Shown: positions 31,958-40,580, counted from the stretch's first letter. The stretch is DNA of 46,536 nt from Streptomyces olivochromogenes (GCF_021538895.1 NZ_JADDRL010000077.1:1-46536), one strand, 5' to 3'. A program made the numbers and translations. Notes: a model not told the origin generated them from the letters alone.

Positions 31958-33574
31958 TCACGCCACCGCCAACTCCCGTCGGGCGGCCCGCCGACGGGCC
32001 GCGACCTCGGGGTCGAGGGCGGGTACGGCGGCGAGGAGCCGCCGGGTGTACGGGTCCCGCGGGGAGTCGTACACCTCGTCGGCGGGTCCGGACTCGACGA
32101 TCCGGCCCCGTCGCATCACCGCGACCCGGTCACTGACCTGACGTACGACGGCGAGGTCGTGCGCGACGAAGACGAGCGCGAGTCCGAGTTCGCGCTGCAG
32201 TTCGCCGAGCAGGGCGACGACCTGGGCCTGGGTGGTGACGTCCAGCGCGGACACGGGCTCGTCGCAGACGATGACGCGCGGGTCGGCCGCGAGCGCCCGC
32301 GCGATGCCCACGCGCTGGCGCTGTCCGCCGCTGAACTCGTGCGGGTAGCGGTCGTAGTGCGCCCCTTCGAGCCCCACGCGCTCCAGCAGTGCCCGTACGC
32401 GCTCCCGGATGCGCTCCTCGGCCCCTTCCCCTCCCACTTCCCCTCGCGCTTCCCCCCGCGCGCGCAGCGGGTCGGCGATGGACTCGCCCACGCTGCGGCG
32501 CGGGTTGAGGGAGGAGACGGGGTCCTGGAAGACCATCTGCACGGCCGGGTTCACACCGGTGTGCGCGCTGCCCTCGTAGCTGATCCGCCCCGCCGTCGGC
32601 TCCAGCAGTCCGACGAGCATGCGTCCCAGGGTGGTCTTGCCGCTGCCGCTCTCGCCCACGATGCCGAGGGTCTCGCCCCGGCGGATCGTCAGCGCCACGT
32701 CGTCCACGGCCACGACCTGCTGCTTGCCGCGGCCGAAGGCGCGGCCGAGTCCCGTCGCCTCCAGGACGACCTCGTCGGTCGCCCGTGACGCGCCGCGCGG
32801 CGCGTCCACGCGCGGGACGGCGCCGAGCAGTTCGCGGGTGTACGCCTGCGCGGGCGCCCCGAGGACCGTGCCGACCGGGCCGTGCTCGACGGCCTTGCCG
32901 TGCCGCATGACCAGCACCTCGTCGACGCTCTCGGCGGCGACACCCACGTCGTGCGTGACGAGCAGCAGGCCCATGCCGGTCTCCTCGCGCAGCGTGTGCA
33001 GCAGGTCGAGGATCTGGGCCTGAACGGTCACGTCCAGGGCCGTGGTCGGCTCGTCGGCGATCAGCAGGTCCGGTGCGCAGGCCAGCGCCATGGCGATCAG
33101 GGCACGCTGGCGCATGCCCCCGCTGAACTCGTGCGGGCGGGAACGGGACCGCCGCCGGGCGTCCGGGATTCCCACCCGGTCGAGCACCTCCACGGCACGC
33201 GCGCGTGCCGCCCGTCGCGACACGCGCGCGTGCACGCGGTGCACCTCGGCGATCTGGTCGCCGATGGCGTAGTACGGGTCGAGCGACGACAGCGGGTCCT
33301 GGAAGACCATGGCGGCCTTCCCGCCGCGCAGCCGCCGCAGTTCCTCGTCGGAGGCCCGCTGTACGTCGGTGCCGACGACGTGGACCGAGCCGCCGATCCG
33401 GGCGCCCGTGCCGTGGTGCAGGCCCAGCAGCGCCCCGGCGACGGTCGACTTGCCGGAGCCGGACTCGCCCACCAGGGCGAGGGCCGCACCCCGTTCCAGG
33501 CGGAACGACAGCCCGTCCACGGCCCGCAGGGACCCGAACTCCACGGTCAGGTCCGTGACGTCCACCAGGCTCAT
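31958..33574 (-). CDS. Fused double ABC ATPase of an oligopeptide transporter (DppD-DppF type)
   Basis: 538 residues holding two complete ABC modules in one chain. Module 1: Walker A VGESGSGKSTVAG, signature EFSGGMRQRALIAMALA, Walker B DLLIADEPTTALD. Module 2: Walker A VGESGSGKTTLGRM, signature EFSGGQRQRVGIARALA, Walker B VIVCDEPVSALD, ending with the oligopeptide-type tail near SPRDPYTRRLLAAVPALDP. In most bacteria these are two proteins; the fusion is common in actinobacteria. The ATG at 33574 overlaps the permease stop as ATGA. It energises the two permeases encoded upstream. Confidence 0.96.
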   Translation of the reverse strand: MSLVDVTDLTVEFGSLRAVDGLSFRLERGAALALVGESGSGKSTVAGALLGLHHGTGARIGGSVHVVGTDVQRASDEELRRLRGGKAAMVFQDPLSSLDPYYAIGDQIAEVHRVHARVSRRAARARAVEVLDRVGIPDARRRSRSRPHEFSGGMRQRALIAMALACAPDLLIADEPTTALDVTVQAQILDLLHTLREETGMGLLLVTHDVGVAAESVDEVLVMRHGKAVEHGPVGTVLGAPAQAYTRELLGAVPRVDAPRGASRATDEVVLEATGLGRAFGRGKQQVVAVDDVALTIRRGETLGIVGESGSGKTTLGRMLVGLLEPTAGRISYEGSAHTGVNPAVQMVFQDPVSSLNPRRSVGESIADPLRARGEARGEVGGEGAEERIRERVRALLERVGLEGAHYDRYPHEFSGGQRQRVGIARALAADPRVIVCDEPVSALDVTTQAQVVALLGELQRELGLALVFVAHDLAVVRQVSDRVAVMRRGRIVESGPADEVYDSPRDPYTRRLLAAVPALDPEVAARRRAARRELAVA

Positions 33575-34569
33575 GCGAGCACCACCCGTCGGTCGGCCAC
33601 CGCGTACAGCACGTCCGCGACGGCGTTGGCGAGGACCACGAAGAAGCCGATGACCAGGACCATGCCGACGACCACCGGAAGGTCGACGACCTTCACCGCG
33701 TGCACCAGTTCCTGGCCGATGCCGGGGAGGCCGAAGAGGGTCTCGGTCAGGACGGCGCCGCCGACGGCCGAGCCGACGTTGTTTGCGTTCAGCGCGATGA
33801 CCGGTGCCAGGGCGCCGCGCAGGGCGTGCCTGCGGATGATGGCCCGCTCGCCGACGCCGTAGGCCCGGAAGGTCCTGATGTGGTCCTCGGCGAGGGTCTC
33901 CAGCATCGACGCCCTGGTGAGACGGGCGAACGCGGCCGCCTCGATGAGGGCGAGCGAGAACCACGGCAGGAGCAGGTTCCACGCCCACTGCTCGGGGTCG
34001 TCGGTGAAGGGGACGTACTGCGGGAAGGGCAGCAGTTGGAACTCGCCGCAGACGACGATCATCAGGACGAGGCCGATGACGAAGACGGGCGTGGCCGTGC
34101 CGGCGAGCGTGACAGCGGTGAGCACCCGCTCGGAGATCCGGCCGCGCCGCCACGCGGACAGCACGCCGGTGCCGACGCCGAGCACGAGCCAGAGCACCAT
34201 CGCGCCCAGCACGAGCGAGAGGCTGACCGGGAGCTTCGTCAGGATGATGTCCAGGACCTGCTGGTCGCTCTGGTAGGACAGGCCCAGGCAGGGGGCCGCA
34301 CAGTGCTCCAGCGAGGTTCCGGTGGAGTAGTCCCGGCCCACGAGGATGCCCACCAGGAAGTGCCAGTACCGCAGGTAGAGCGGGTCGTCGAGCCGCAGCT
34401 GCTCGGTGACCTGGCGCACCTGTTCCGGCGAGCAGCGCGGGCCGCAGGTGATCTGGGCGACGTTGCCGGGGGTGGCGTAGAAGACGACGTAGATGATCAC
34501 CGAGATGGCGAGCAGGGTGATCACGGTGCCGACGGCGCGGCGCAGGACGAACCCGCCGAAGCCGTTCAT
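33571..34569 (-). CDS. Peptide ABC transporter permease (DppB type)
   Basis: 332 residues, six membrane helices. The N-terminal first helix VGTVITLLAISVIIYVVFYATPG and the following extracellular loop are typical of DppB/OppB. The coupling motif to the ATPase is visible in YGVGERAIIRRHALRGALAPV (EAA loop). It carries an unusual pair of Cys residues in the external loop (TCGPRCSPEQ). The ATG at 34569 overlaps the previous permease stop as ATGA, and AAGGAGGG precedes it. Confidence 0.95.
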   Translation of the reverse strand: MNGFGGFVLRRAVGTVITLLAISVIIYVVFYATPGNVAQITCGPRCSPEQVRQVTEQLRLDDPLYLRYWHFLVGILVGRDYSTGTSLEHCAAPCLGLSYQSDQQVLDIILTKLPVSLSLVLGAMVLWLVLGVGTGVLSAWRRGRISERVLTAVTLAGTATPVFVIGLVLMIVVCGEFQLLPFPQYVPFTDDPEQWAWNLLLPWFSLALIEAAAFARLTRASMLETLAEDHIRTFRAYGVGERAIIRRHALRGALAPVIALNANNVGSAVGGAVLTETLFGLPGIGQELVHAVKVVDLPVVVGMVLVIGFFVVLANAVADVLYAVADRRVVLA

Positions 34570-35609
34570 GCGTTGCCCTCCTTGTGCGGCTTGTCGCTCT
34601 CACTGTGGGCCGTTTCGCCCGCCTTCGCCTCGCGCCTGCGGCCGGTGCCCACGCGCAGGCGGGAGGCCGCGCGCGGGTCGAGGGCCGTGCGCACTCCGTC
34701 GCCGAGGACGGTCAGGGCGAGGACGGTGAGGAACAGGGCGCCGGCCGGCAGCAGCAGGTACTGCGGGGCCGCCTGGTACCAGACGTCGGCGGCCGTGAGC
34801 ATCTGTCCCCAGGACGGCGTCGGCGGCTTCACACCGACACCGAGGAAGGACAGGGCGGCCTCCACGGAGATGTTCGACGGCACCAGGAGCGCCGCGTACG
34901 TGATGACCGGCGCGGCGAGGCCGGGCAGCAGCTCGCGGCGGGCGATCCGCCATCTGCCCCAGCCGCTCAGCCGGGCGGCGGAGACGTAGTCGAGCCCCTT
35001 GAGGGTGAGCGTCTGCGCGCGGACGATCTTGGCGATGTTGCCCCAGCCGATCAGGCCGATGACGAAGGTGACGAGGACGGTCCGCGGGAAGCTCTCCGGG
35101 ACGATCGCGAGGAGCGCCAGCGACATCACCATGAGCGGCATGGCGACGATGATGTCCGTGGCCCGGCTCAGCAGTTGATCGACCCATCGGTTGCCGAGGG
35201 CGGCCCCGACGCCGATCGCGACACCCAGGACGACCTGCAAGGCGGTCGCCGCGAGCGCGACGCCCAGCGACACCCGGGCCCCGTACACGAGCCGCGCGAA
35301 CAGGTCGCGTCCCGTCTGCGGTTCGACGCCGAGCCAGTGGTCCGCGCCGATGCCGCCGAAGGAGCCGAGGGGCACGCCGCCGCGCGCGGAGTCGATCAGG
35401 GAGGGGTGGTAGGTGGTCGGGTCCTGGCCCTCGACTGCGGTGAGCAGCGGCGCGGCGAGCGCGACCAGGACGAGCAGCGCGACGACGGCCGCCGCGACGA
35501 GGGCGGAGGGCCGCGCACGCAGCCGCCGCCAGAACCGGGAAGCCCCCGAGGCCCCCGGGACGGGTGTGTCCGTCCCGGGGGTCCGCGAGGCGACGAGTGT
35601 CTCGCTCAC
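34566..35609 (-). CDS. Peptide ABC transporter permease (DppC type)
   Basis: 347 residues. A short cytoplasmic head is followed by ALVAAAVVALLVLVALAAPLL, the DppC-type extracellular loop (YHPSLIDSARGG, GADHWLGVEPQTGRDLFARL), then the EAA loop region LSGWGRWRIARRELLPGLAAP and further helices. The cytoplasmic tail after the last helix is long and basic. It starts four bases after the stop of the binding-protein gene and overlaps the second permease. Together with it, it forms the membrane channel of the importer. Confidence 0.95.
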   Translation of the reverse strand: MSETLVASRTPGTDTPVPGASGASRFWRRLRARPSALVAAAVVALLVLVALAAPLLTAVEGQDPTTYHPSLIDSARGGVPLGSFGGIGADHWLGVEPQTGRDLFARLVYGARVSLGVALAATALQVVLGVAIGVGAALGNRWVDQLLSRATDIIVAMPLMVMSLALLAIVPESFPRTVLVTFVIGLIGWGNIAKIVRAQTLTLKGLDYVSAARLSGWGRWRIARRELLPGLAAPVITYAALLVPSNISVEAALSFLGVGVKPPTPSWGQMLTAADVWYQAAPQYLLLPAGALFLTVLALTVLGDGVRTALDPRAASRLRVGTGRRREAKAGETAHSESDKPHKEGNA

Positions 35610-35613
35610 GGCG

Positions 35614-37332
35614 CTACTTCACCGAGACCTGCGAGATGTCCAGCACGCCCGTCCAGTCGCTGATCACGATGTTCTTGACGTCCTTGCCGTACAGGCGCTT
35701 GTAGACGGGGTGGAACAGCGGCACGGTCAGGGCCTGCTCGCCGATCCTCTTGTCCAGTGCACCCCACCGCTTGGCGGCAGCGTCAAGATCGGTCAACTTG
35801 TTGATCGCGTCAATCTCGGCATTGACCGACTTGTCGTCGAGCAGGCCGGTGTTGAAATTCGCGCCGTCCTTGACGATCTGGCGGCCGTCGAAGATCGGGG
35901 CGAGGAAGGGACCGCCGGAGGGCCAGTCGGCACCCCAGTGGGCGAGGAAGAAGCCGGGTTCGGTCTTCACGCTGTGGATCTTGTCCCGGTAGTCGTTGTC
36001 CTCCAGACCCTGGAGCCGGACCGTGATGCCGGCCTTCTTCAGGGCGTCCTGGACGGCGGTGGCGATCTCCGGGCTGGTCTCGAAGTTCTTGTCGTTGGAA
36101 TGCGTGAGCGTGAGGGTGAGCCCCTTGCCGTAACCGGCCTGCTTCAGCAGCTCCTTGGCCTTCTGGGCGTTGCCGGTCGCGCCCGCCGGGAAGAGGTCGT
36201 ACGGCTCGTGGCCGAAGGACTTCTGGTTCGGCAGGTAGGTGGTCGCGGCCTCGGCCAGCGCGGAGCCGCCCGCCGCGTTGATCACGGACGACCGGTCGAC
36301 GGCGTACGAGATCGCCTGCCGTACCTTGACGTCGTCGAACGGCTTGACCGTCGGGTTGAACGCGAGGTAATTCGTGTAGCCGAAGTGGCCGGTGCCCACG
36401 CGCGCGGCCAGCTCCTTGTCGCCGGTCACCTTGGCGAGCTCGGCCGGGCCGAGGTTGGTGTCGGTGGTGACCGCGGCGGCGTCGGCGCCCTGGGACGCGG
36501 ACAGCCGCTGGTTGATCACGGAGGAGTCGAGGCCGGAGCGCACGTCGATCGTGTCCGGGTAGGCCTTGCGCTCGGCGTCCGTGGCCGCCGACCAGTGCGG
36601 GTTGCGCTCCAGGACGAGGTGCTCACCGTCGTTCTCGTTCTTGACGACCTTGTACGGGCCGGACGAGACCGGGTGCTCCTCGTACTTGGTGCCCGTGTCC
36701 TTGCCCTTCGGGACGGGCGTGAACTGCGTCTGCGTGGCCAGGTACGGGAACTCGCCCTCGGGCTTGTTCAGGTGGAAGACGAGGGTCCGCTCGTCCGGCG
36801 TCTCGATCGCCGACAGGCCCTTCTTGTCCTTGTACGGCCCCTGGTAGTCCGCCGCGCCGACCAGCCAGTCCCGCAGGTAGGGGGCGCCGCCGGAGAGTTC
36901 GGGGGCGAAGGAGCGCTCGATGCCGTACTTGATGTCGGCGGAGGTGATCGGCGTGCCGTCCTCGTAGGCGAGGCCCTTCTTCAGGGTGTACGTCCACACG
37001 GTCGCGTCCTTGTTCGGGCGCCCGGTGTCGGTGGCGAGGTCCGGGACGACCTCGGCGCCGGCCGCGCCGTCCTCGCGGTTGCGGGTGGTGAGCGTGCGGA
37101 AGACCAGGGACGGGACGTTGCCGCCGCCGGAGGTGTACAGGCGGGCGGGGTCGAAGTCGGTCTGCGGCTCGGAGTTCAGGACCGTGAGCGTGCCGCCCTT
37201 GTGGGGCGTGGAGTCGCCTGCGGAGCCCTTGGCATCGTTGTCCTTCGGCCCGCAGGCGGCGGCGCCCGCTGCCACGACCAAGGCAAGCGAAACGGTGGCC
37301 ACGCGGGCTCTGTGCACGGACGGTTGACGCAT
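35614..37332 (-). CDS. Extracellular peptide-binding lipoprotein (SBP family 5)
   Basis: 572 residues. The signal peptide and lipobox are VATVSLALVVAAGAAACGPK, with Cys near residue 27. The family-5 fold is seen in GGTLTVLNSEPQTDFDPARL, YEDGTPITSADIKYGIERSF and PFDDVKVRQAISYAVDRSSV. Family-5 proteins bind oligopeptides, dipeptides or sometimes nickel and sugars. It is the first structural gene of the transporter operon. The ATG at 37332 has GAGAGG about 12 bases upstream. The two secreted tripeptidyl peptidases encoded at 22116-25342 could supply ligands. Confidence 0.96.
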   Translation of the reverse strand: MRQPSVHRARVATVSLALVVAAGAAACGPKDNDAKGSAGDSTPHKGGTLTVLNSEPQTDFDPARLYTSGGGNVPSLVFRTLTTRNREDGAAGAEVVPDLATDTGRPNKDATVWTYTLKKGLAYEDGTPITSADIKYGIERSFAPELSGGAPYLRDWLVGAADYQGPYKDKKGLSAIETPDERTLVFHLNKPEGEFPYLATQTQFTPVPKGKDTGTKYEEHPVSSGPYKVVKNENDGEHLVLERNPHWSAATDAERKAYPDTIDVRSGLDSSVINQRLSASQGADAAAVTTDTNLGPAELAKVTGDKELAARVGTGHFGYTNYLAFNPTVKPFDDVKVRQAISYAVDRSSVINAAGGSALAEAATTYLPNQKSFGHEPYDLFPAGATGNAQKAKELLKQAGYGKGLTLTLTHSNDKNFETSPEIATAVQDALKKAGITVRLQGLEDNDYRDKIHSVKTEPGFFLAHWGADWPSGGPFLAPIFDGRQIVKDGANFNTGLLDDKSVNAEIDAINKLTDLDAAAKRWGALDKRIGEQALTVPLFHPVYKRLYGKDVKNIVISDWTGVLDISQVSVK

Positions 37333-37536
37333 CGGAATGACGACCTCTCGGGGTTCTCTTCGAGGGTTTCTCGAATGATGAGACGGATGAACGAAGGGTG
37401 AGACGAATGCGGACAGACGTCTGCCCCGGCGCCGGGTCGTCGAAGAACCCGTGACAGCAGCTGCCGGACATGGGCAGCGGCACGATCACGGAAGAGGTGA
37501 AGGTGAAAGTCGCGACGCGAACGCCAGGGGCGAGCG
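37333..37536 (-). other. Leader between the 31-codon ORF and the binding-protein gene
   Basis: 204 bases, transcribed leftward from the promoter at 37640-37668. It contains no hairpin with a T-run and no convincing second ORF. CT-rich stretches lie at about 37340-37400. It may simply be a 5' untranslated leader. Confidence 0.4.
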
Positions 37537-37632
37537 TCAGCGACAGTAGATGTCGGCCACGCAGAGTGCGGTCACGCCGATGAGCGCCAGCTCGATGGCG
37601 GCGCTGTCGGAGTCGGCATGACTAGACCACAT
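37537..37632 (-). CDS. 31-codon small ORF, probably leaderless, upstream of the peptide-transporter operon
   Basis: The ATG at 37632 stands seven bases after the -10 element of a near-consensus promoter, so the mRNA should start at or next to the ATG (leaderless). The peptide begins MWSSHADSDSAAIELA and ends TALCVADIYCR, with a hydrophobic middle (IELALIGVTALCVA) and two Cys residues. Third codon positions are largely G or C. No ribosome site exists, as expected for leaderless translation. It resembles in size and position the short leader peptides ahead of streptomycete transport and cysteine genes, but matches none that I can name. Confidence 0.6.
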   Translation of the reverse strand: MWSSHADSDSAAIELALIGVTALCVADIYCR

Positions 37633-37639
37633 GCGCAGA

Positions 37640-37668
37640 AATATGAACGAACATTCTGCTCATGTCAA
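37640..37668 (-). promoter_or_regulatory. Vegetative (HrdB-type) promoter ahead of the leaderless ORF and transporter operon
   Basis: TTGACA (37663-37668, perfect -35), a 17-base spacer and CATATT (37640-37645, -10) read leftward. This is the closest match to the vegetative consensus noticed in the window. The spacer is AT-rich and holds a partial inverted repeat, GAATGTTCGTTC, which may be a repressor site. Confidence 0.75.
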
Positions 37669-37688
37669 TGTGACCTCGGAGGCGTCCG

Positions 37689-39419
37689 TCAACTCCCGGG
37701 AAACGGCCAGGGGTTGGGCAGGCAGTGGATTCCGTCGTGGTCGAGGAACTTGGTCTGCTGCTGCATGACCGGGGCCAGCTCGCCGTCCTTGTCGCAGGTG
37801 ACGTGGCCGTAGCCGAGGCGGTGACCCACCTCGTGGTTGATGAGCATCTGCCGATAGGCGTGCATCTTGTCGCCGTACGTCTTCGAGCCCTGCGCCCAGC
37901 GGTACGCGTTGATCATCACGCGCTCGGTGGAGGCCGAGTCGCAGGAGACGTTGCCCTCCGCCGTGTCCAGACCGGACTTGGCGCACCACGTGGCGGTGGT
38001 GGCGGGGCTGGCGAGCGTGATCACGAAGTCCGCCTTGCCGGAGGAGACGCGCTCGAAGGTGCGGGCGCCCTTGTGCGCCCAGCTGCGGCCGTCGTTGAGC
38101 GTCTTCTGCACGGCGGCGGCGAAGAGCTCGCCGTCGAGACCGAGCCCCTGCTCCACGTCGACGCGGTAGGTGTACTTCTGCCCCTTCCCCGGCGCCTTGT
38201 CGAAACCGGGGACCGCGTCGAACTTGCCCGAGCCCTTGAAGGTGGCGCTGAGCGGGTACTTCTTGCCCATCTTCTGGTCGTACGTCAGCGTCGCCACGCT
38301 CGGTGCCGCGGACGGGGTCGTCCGGTCCTTGCCGCGCGAGGCGGAGTCGTGGTCGGTGCGGGCCTGGTCGGGGGCCGAACGCGACTGCACGTCGTTGCCT
38401 TCGTGGCCGTCGGCGACCTGTCCGGCCACGATCACGGCGAGCACGGTGGTGACGGCGGCGGCCGCGATGCCGGTGAAGGCCCGGCCCTTGGTCCCCTTGG
38501 TCTGCGCCGCCGGGCCCGTCGGGGGCGCGTCGTCGTCGTCCGCGGAGGTCTCCGGCGCGAGCGGGTCGCCGACGGGGGCGTACGACTCCTCCCGCAGCGT
38601 TCCCGCCTCGGACCGGAGGGGGAAGCGGTCGTCGGAGCGGGGGGTGAAGACGTCGTCCTCGCCGAAGGCGTCGAGGTAGTCCTGCCGTGGCCCGCCCGGC
38701 GCCGCCCCCTTGCGCTGCCGCGGCAGGGCCGCACCGGGCCCCGCGGCCGCGCCCTGTGGGGAAGCCCCGGCCCGCCCCTTGAACGCGCCCCAGCCACCGC
38801 CGGCTTCACGCTGCTCGGGATGCCCGCCGCGGGCCTGGGGGACGCCGCGAGCGGGGGTGCCGTCGGGGAAACGGGGGGTGCCGTGAGCAGGGGTCCCGTC
38901 CGGGAGGCGGCGGGTGCCCTGCGGAGGCGTGCCGTCCGGCGGACGGGGGGTGCCGTGGGCAGGGGTGCCGTCCGGGAACCGAGGCACACCGCGAGCCGGG
39001 GTGCCGTCCGGCAGACGCGGGACACCCCGGGCGGGCGTGCCGTCGGCAGGACGCGGGCCCCCTTGCGCGGGGGCCCCGTTCCGGAAACGCGGCACACCGC
39101 GCGCGGGAGTGCCGTCGGCGAGATGCGGCGTCCCGTGAGCGGGCGTGCCGTCGGCGAAGCGTGGCGCCCCCGGTACCCGCGTCTGCTGCGGGCCGCGCGC
39201 TGCCCCGAACCCCGGAGCCTCGTGGCCCTCGTACGGCTGCCGTTGCCCGGGCAGCGGCGCGGGCCCTTGACCGGCCCCCGGCTCCAGCCCCGGGTGGCCG
39301 AGTCGCACGGCCTGCGGCGCGCCCTGGGGAGATCCCTCGGCGCCACGTTTTCCGGGCTCTGCGGTTATGTCCGCGGCGTCACCCTTGGGTGCGGGCCCGC
39401 GGCGGCTGTGGCGTCCCAC
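37689..39419 (-). CDS. DUF3152 protein with metzincin-like zinc motif and repetitive N-terminus
   Basis: 576 residues. Residues ~1-85 are Gly/Pro/Gln-rich and ~85-192 are nine 12-residue repeats (see repeat entry). A charged linker with acidic residues and a single membrane helix (FTGIAAAAVTTVLAVIVAGQV) follow, and then the conserved extracellular DUF3152 domain (~390-576). That domain contains INHEVGHRLGYGHVTC, an HExxHxxGxxH zinc motif (His529, Glu530, His533, His539), and Cys pairs likely to be disulfide-bonded outside the cell. Metzincin proteases share this motif, so a membrane-anchored extracellular peptidase is inferred. The GTG at 39419 has GAGGG upstream. The syntenic mycobacterial gene is Rv3207c. 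Substrate unknown. Confidence 0.92.
   Translation of the reverse strand: MGRHSRRGPAPKGDAADITAEPGKRGAEGSPQGAPQAVRLGHPGLEPGAGQGPAPLPGQRQPYEGHEAPGFGAARGPQQTRVPGAPRFADGTPAHGTPHLADGTPARGVPRFRNGAPAQGGPRPADGTPARGVPRLPDGTPARGVPRFPDGTPAHGTPRPPDGTPPQGTRRLPDGTPAHGTPRFPDGTPARGVPQARGGHPEQREAGGGWGAFKGRAGASPQGAAAGPGAALPRQRKGAAPGGPRQDYLDAFGEDDVFTPRSDDRFPLRSEAGTLREESYAPVGDPLAPETSADDDDAPPTGPAAQTKGTKGRAFTGIAAAAVTTVLAVIVAGQVADGHEGNDVQSRSAPDQARTDHDSASRGKDRTTPSAAPSVATLTYDQKMGKKYPLSATFKGSGKFDAVPGFDKAPGKGQKYTYRVDVEQGLGLDGELFAAAVQKTLNDGRSWAHKGARTFERVSSGKADFVITLASPATTATWCAKSGLDTAEGNVSCDSASTERVMINAYRWAQGSKTYGDKMHAYRQMLINHEVGHRLGYGHVTCDKDGELAPVMQQQTKFLDHDGIHCLPNPWPFPGS
38844..39167 (-). repeat. Nine tandem 36-base (12-residue) repeats in the DUF3152 gene
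   Basis: In frame, the consensus unit is roughly TPRFPDGTPARG, with variants APRFADGTPAHG, VPRFRNGAPAQG, TPRPPDGTPPQG and others. The units are contiguous and all the same length. They encode a Pro-rich extended stalk on the cytoplasmic N-terminal side of the membrane helix. The number of units probably differs between strains. Confidence 0.9.
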
Positions 39420-39428
39420 GTCGGTCCC

Positions 39429-40580
39429 TCAGCTCCCCGCACCCGTGCCGGAGGAGTCGCCCCCGGCAGCCGTAACGCTGCCGGCGGAACCGGGACCGCC
39501 GTCGACCACCGAACGCGCACCGCCCTCCGCCACCGGACCGACACCACCCTCCGTCACCGCACCGGCACGACCGGCACCACCGGAGCCGCCGGACATCCCG
39601 ACGCCGCCGTCATTCACCAAGCCCAACTCCCCGACCTCCGCCAAGAGTTCCCGGAACGCCGCGCTCACCGTCTCCGGGTACTCCATCATCGCGACGTGCC
39701 CAGCGTCCGGCAGGGACAGCAGGCGCGTGTCGCGGAAGGAGCGGGCGGCCTTCTGTGCCATGCGGTAGCCGACGAGTTGGTCGCGCCCACCGTAGATGAG
39801 CAGCGTGGGGGCGAGGACGCGCTCGGCCTGCCGCCACAGCCCGTGCTGCCCGCCCAGCGTGTACGCGTTCACCAGCCCGCGCGAGGACCGCGCCATCGCG
39901 TCCCAGAAGTACGGCAGTTGCAGCCGCCGCTCCAGTTCCTCGACGGCGTGCCGGAAGGCCTCCGGCGTCACCTGCCCGGGGTCGCCGTAGCACAGCGCCA
40001 GCACACCCTGGACCCGCTGCTCGGCCGTCCACTCCCTGGTGACGCGGGTGAACAGCGCGGCCACACCGGGCACGGCCAGCAGCGCCGTCGGCACCGCGGT
40101 CCGCTGCACCCTCAGCTCCGGCAGCGCGGGCGAGATCAGCGTGAGCGTCCGTACGAGATCGGGGCGGACGGCGGACACGCGCGTGGCCACGGCTCCGCCC
40201 AGCGAGTTCCCGAGGAGGTGGACCGGACCGTGCCCGGCCGCGTCGAGATAGCGGATCACCGCGCGCGCGTGGCCCGTGATGGAGTAGTCGCCGTCGTCCG
40301 GCGGCGGGGAGTCACCGAAGCCCGGCAGGTCGACCGCCTCGCTGTCGACCACGCCGTCGAGCCCGGCCATCAACGCCGACCAGTTCTGCGAGGAACCGCC
40401 GAGCCCGTGGACGTACAACGCGCGCGGCAGACCCTCGCGCGCGGGAGGTCTCGACCGGATCGAGAGCGTCACACCGGGCAGCCGCACGGACCTGAGCCGC
40501 TCGCCCTCCGCGACCCTGACGGGCGCCACCTTGGGGAGCACGCTGGCAGGCGGCACGAAAGGCAGCTCGGTCGAAGACAT
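39429..40580 (-). CDS. Alpha/beta hydrolase
   Basis: 383 residues. The core shows ALYVHGLGGSSQNWSAL (oxyanion HG), the nucleophile VHLLGNSLGGAVATR (Ser in GNSLGG), and the C-terminal Asp and His (YGGRDQLVGY and LPDAGHVAMMEYP). There is no signal peptide, so it is cytoplasmic. The last ~60 residues are a low-complexity Gly/Ala/Val/Ser tail (GGVGMSGGSGGAGRAG and onward) with no counterpart in the fold. The DUF3152 gene follows after nine bases, so the two may be co-transcribed. Substrate unknown; an esterase or meta-cleavage-type hydrolase is possible. The ATG at 40580 gives the expected length. Confidence 0.92.
   Translation of the reverse strand: MSSTELPFVPPASVLPKVAPVRVAEGERLRSVRLPGVTLSIRSRPPAREGLPRALYVHGLGGSSQNWSALMAGLDGVVDSEAVDLPGFGDSPPPDDGDYSITGHARAVIRYLDAAGHGPVHLLGNSLGGAVATRVSAVRPDLVRTLTLISPALPELRVQRTAVPTALLAVPGVAALFTRVTREWTAEQRVQGVLALCYGDPGQVTPEAFRHAVEELERRLQLPYFWDAMARSSRGLVNAYTLGGQHGLWRQAERVLAPTLLIYGGRDQLVGYRMAQKAARSFRDTRLLSLPDAGHVAMMEYPETVSAAFRELLAEVGELGLVNDGGVGMSGGSGGAGRAGAVTEGGVGPVAEGGARSVVDGGPGSAGSVTAAGGDSSGTGAGS

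Noticed and set aside
33571..34603. N-terminal extension of the fused ATPase into the permease gene
   Set aside because: The longer frame overlaps the permease out of frame; the ATG at 33574 with an ATGA overlap and the immediate ABC-domain start fits better.
38844..39167. CRISPR-like periodic repeats
   Set aside because: Units are contiguous without spacers, keep a reading frame and encode a Pro-rich protein segment, so they are protein repeats.
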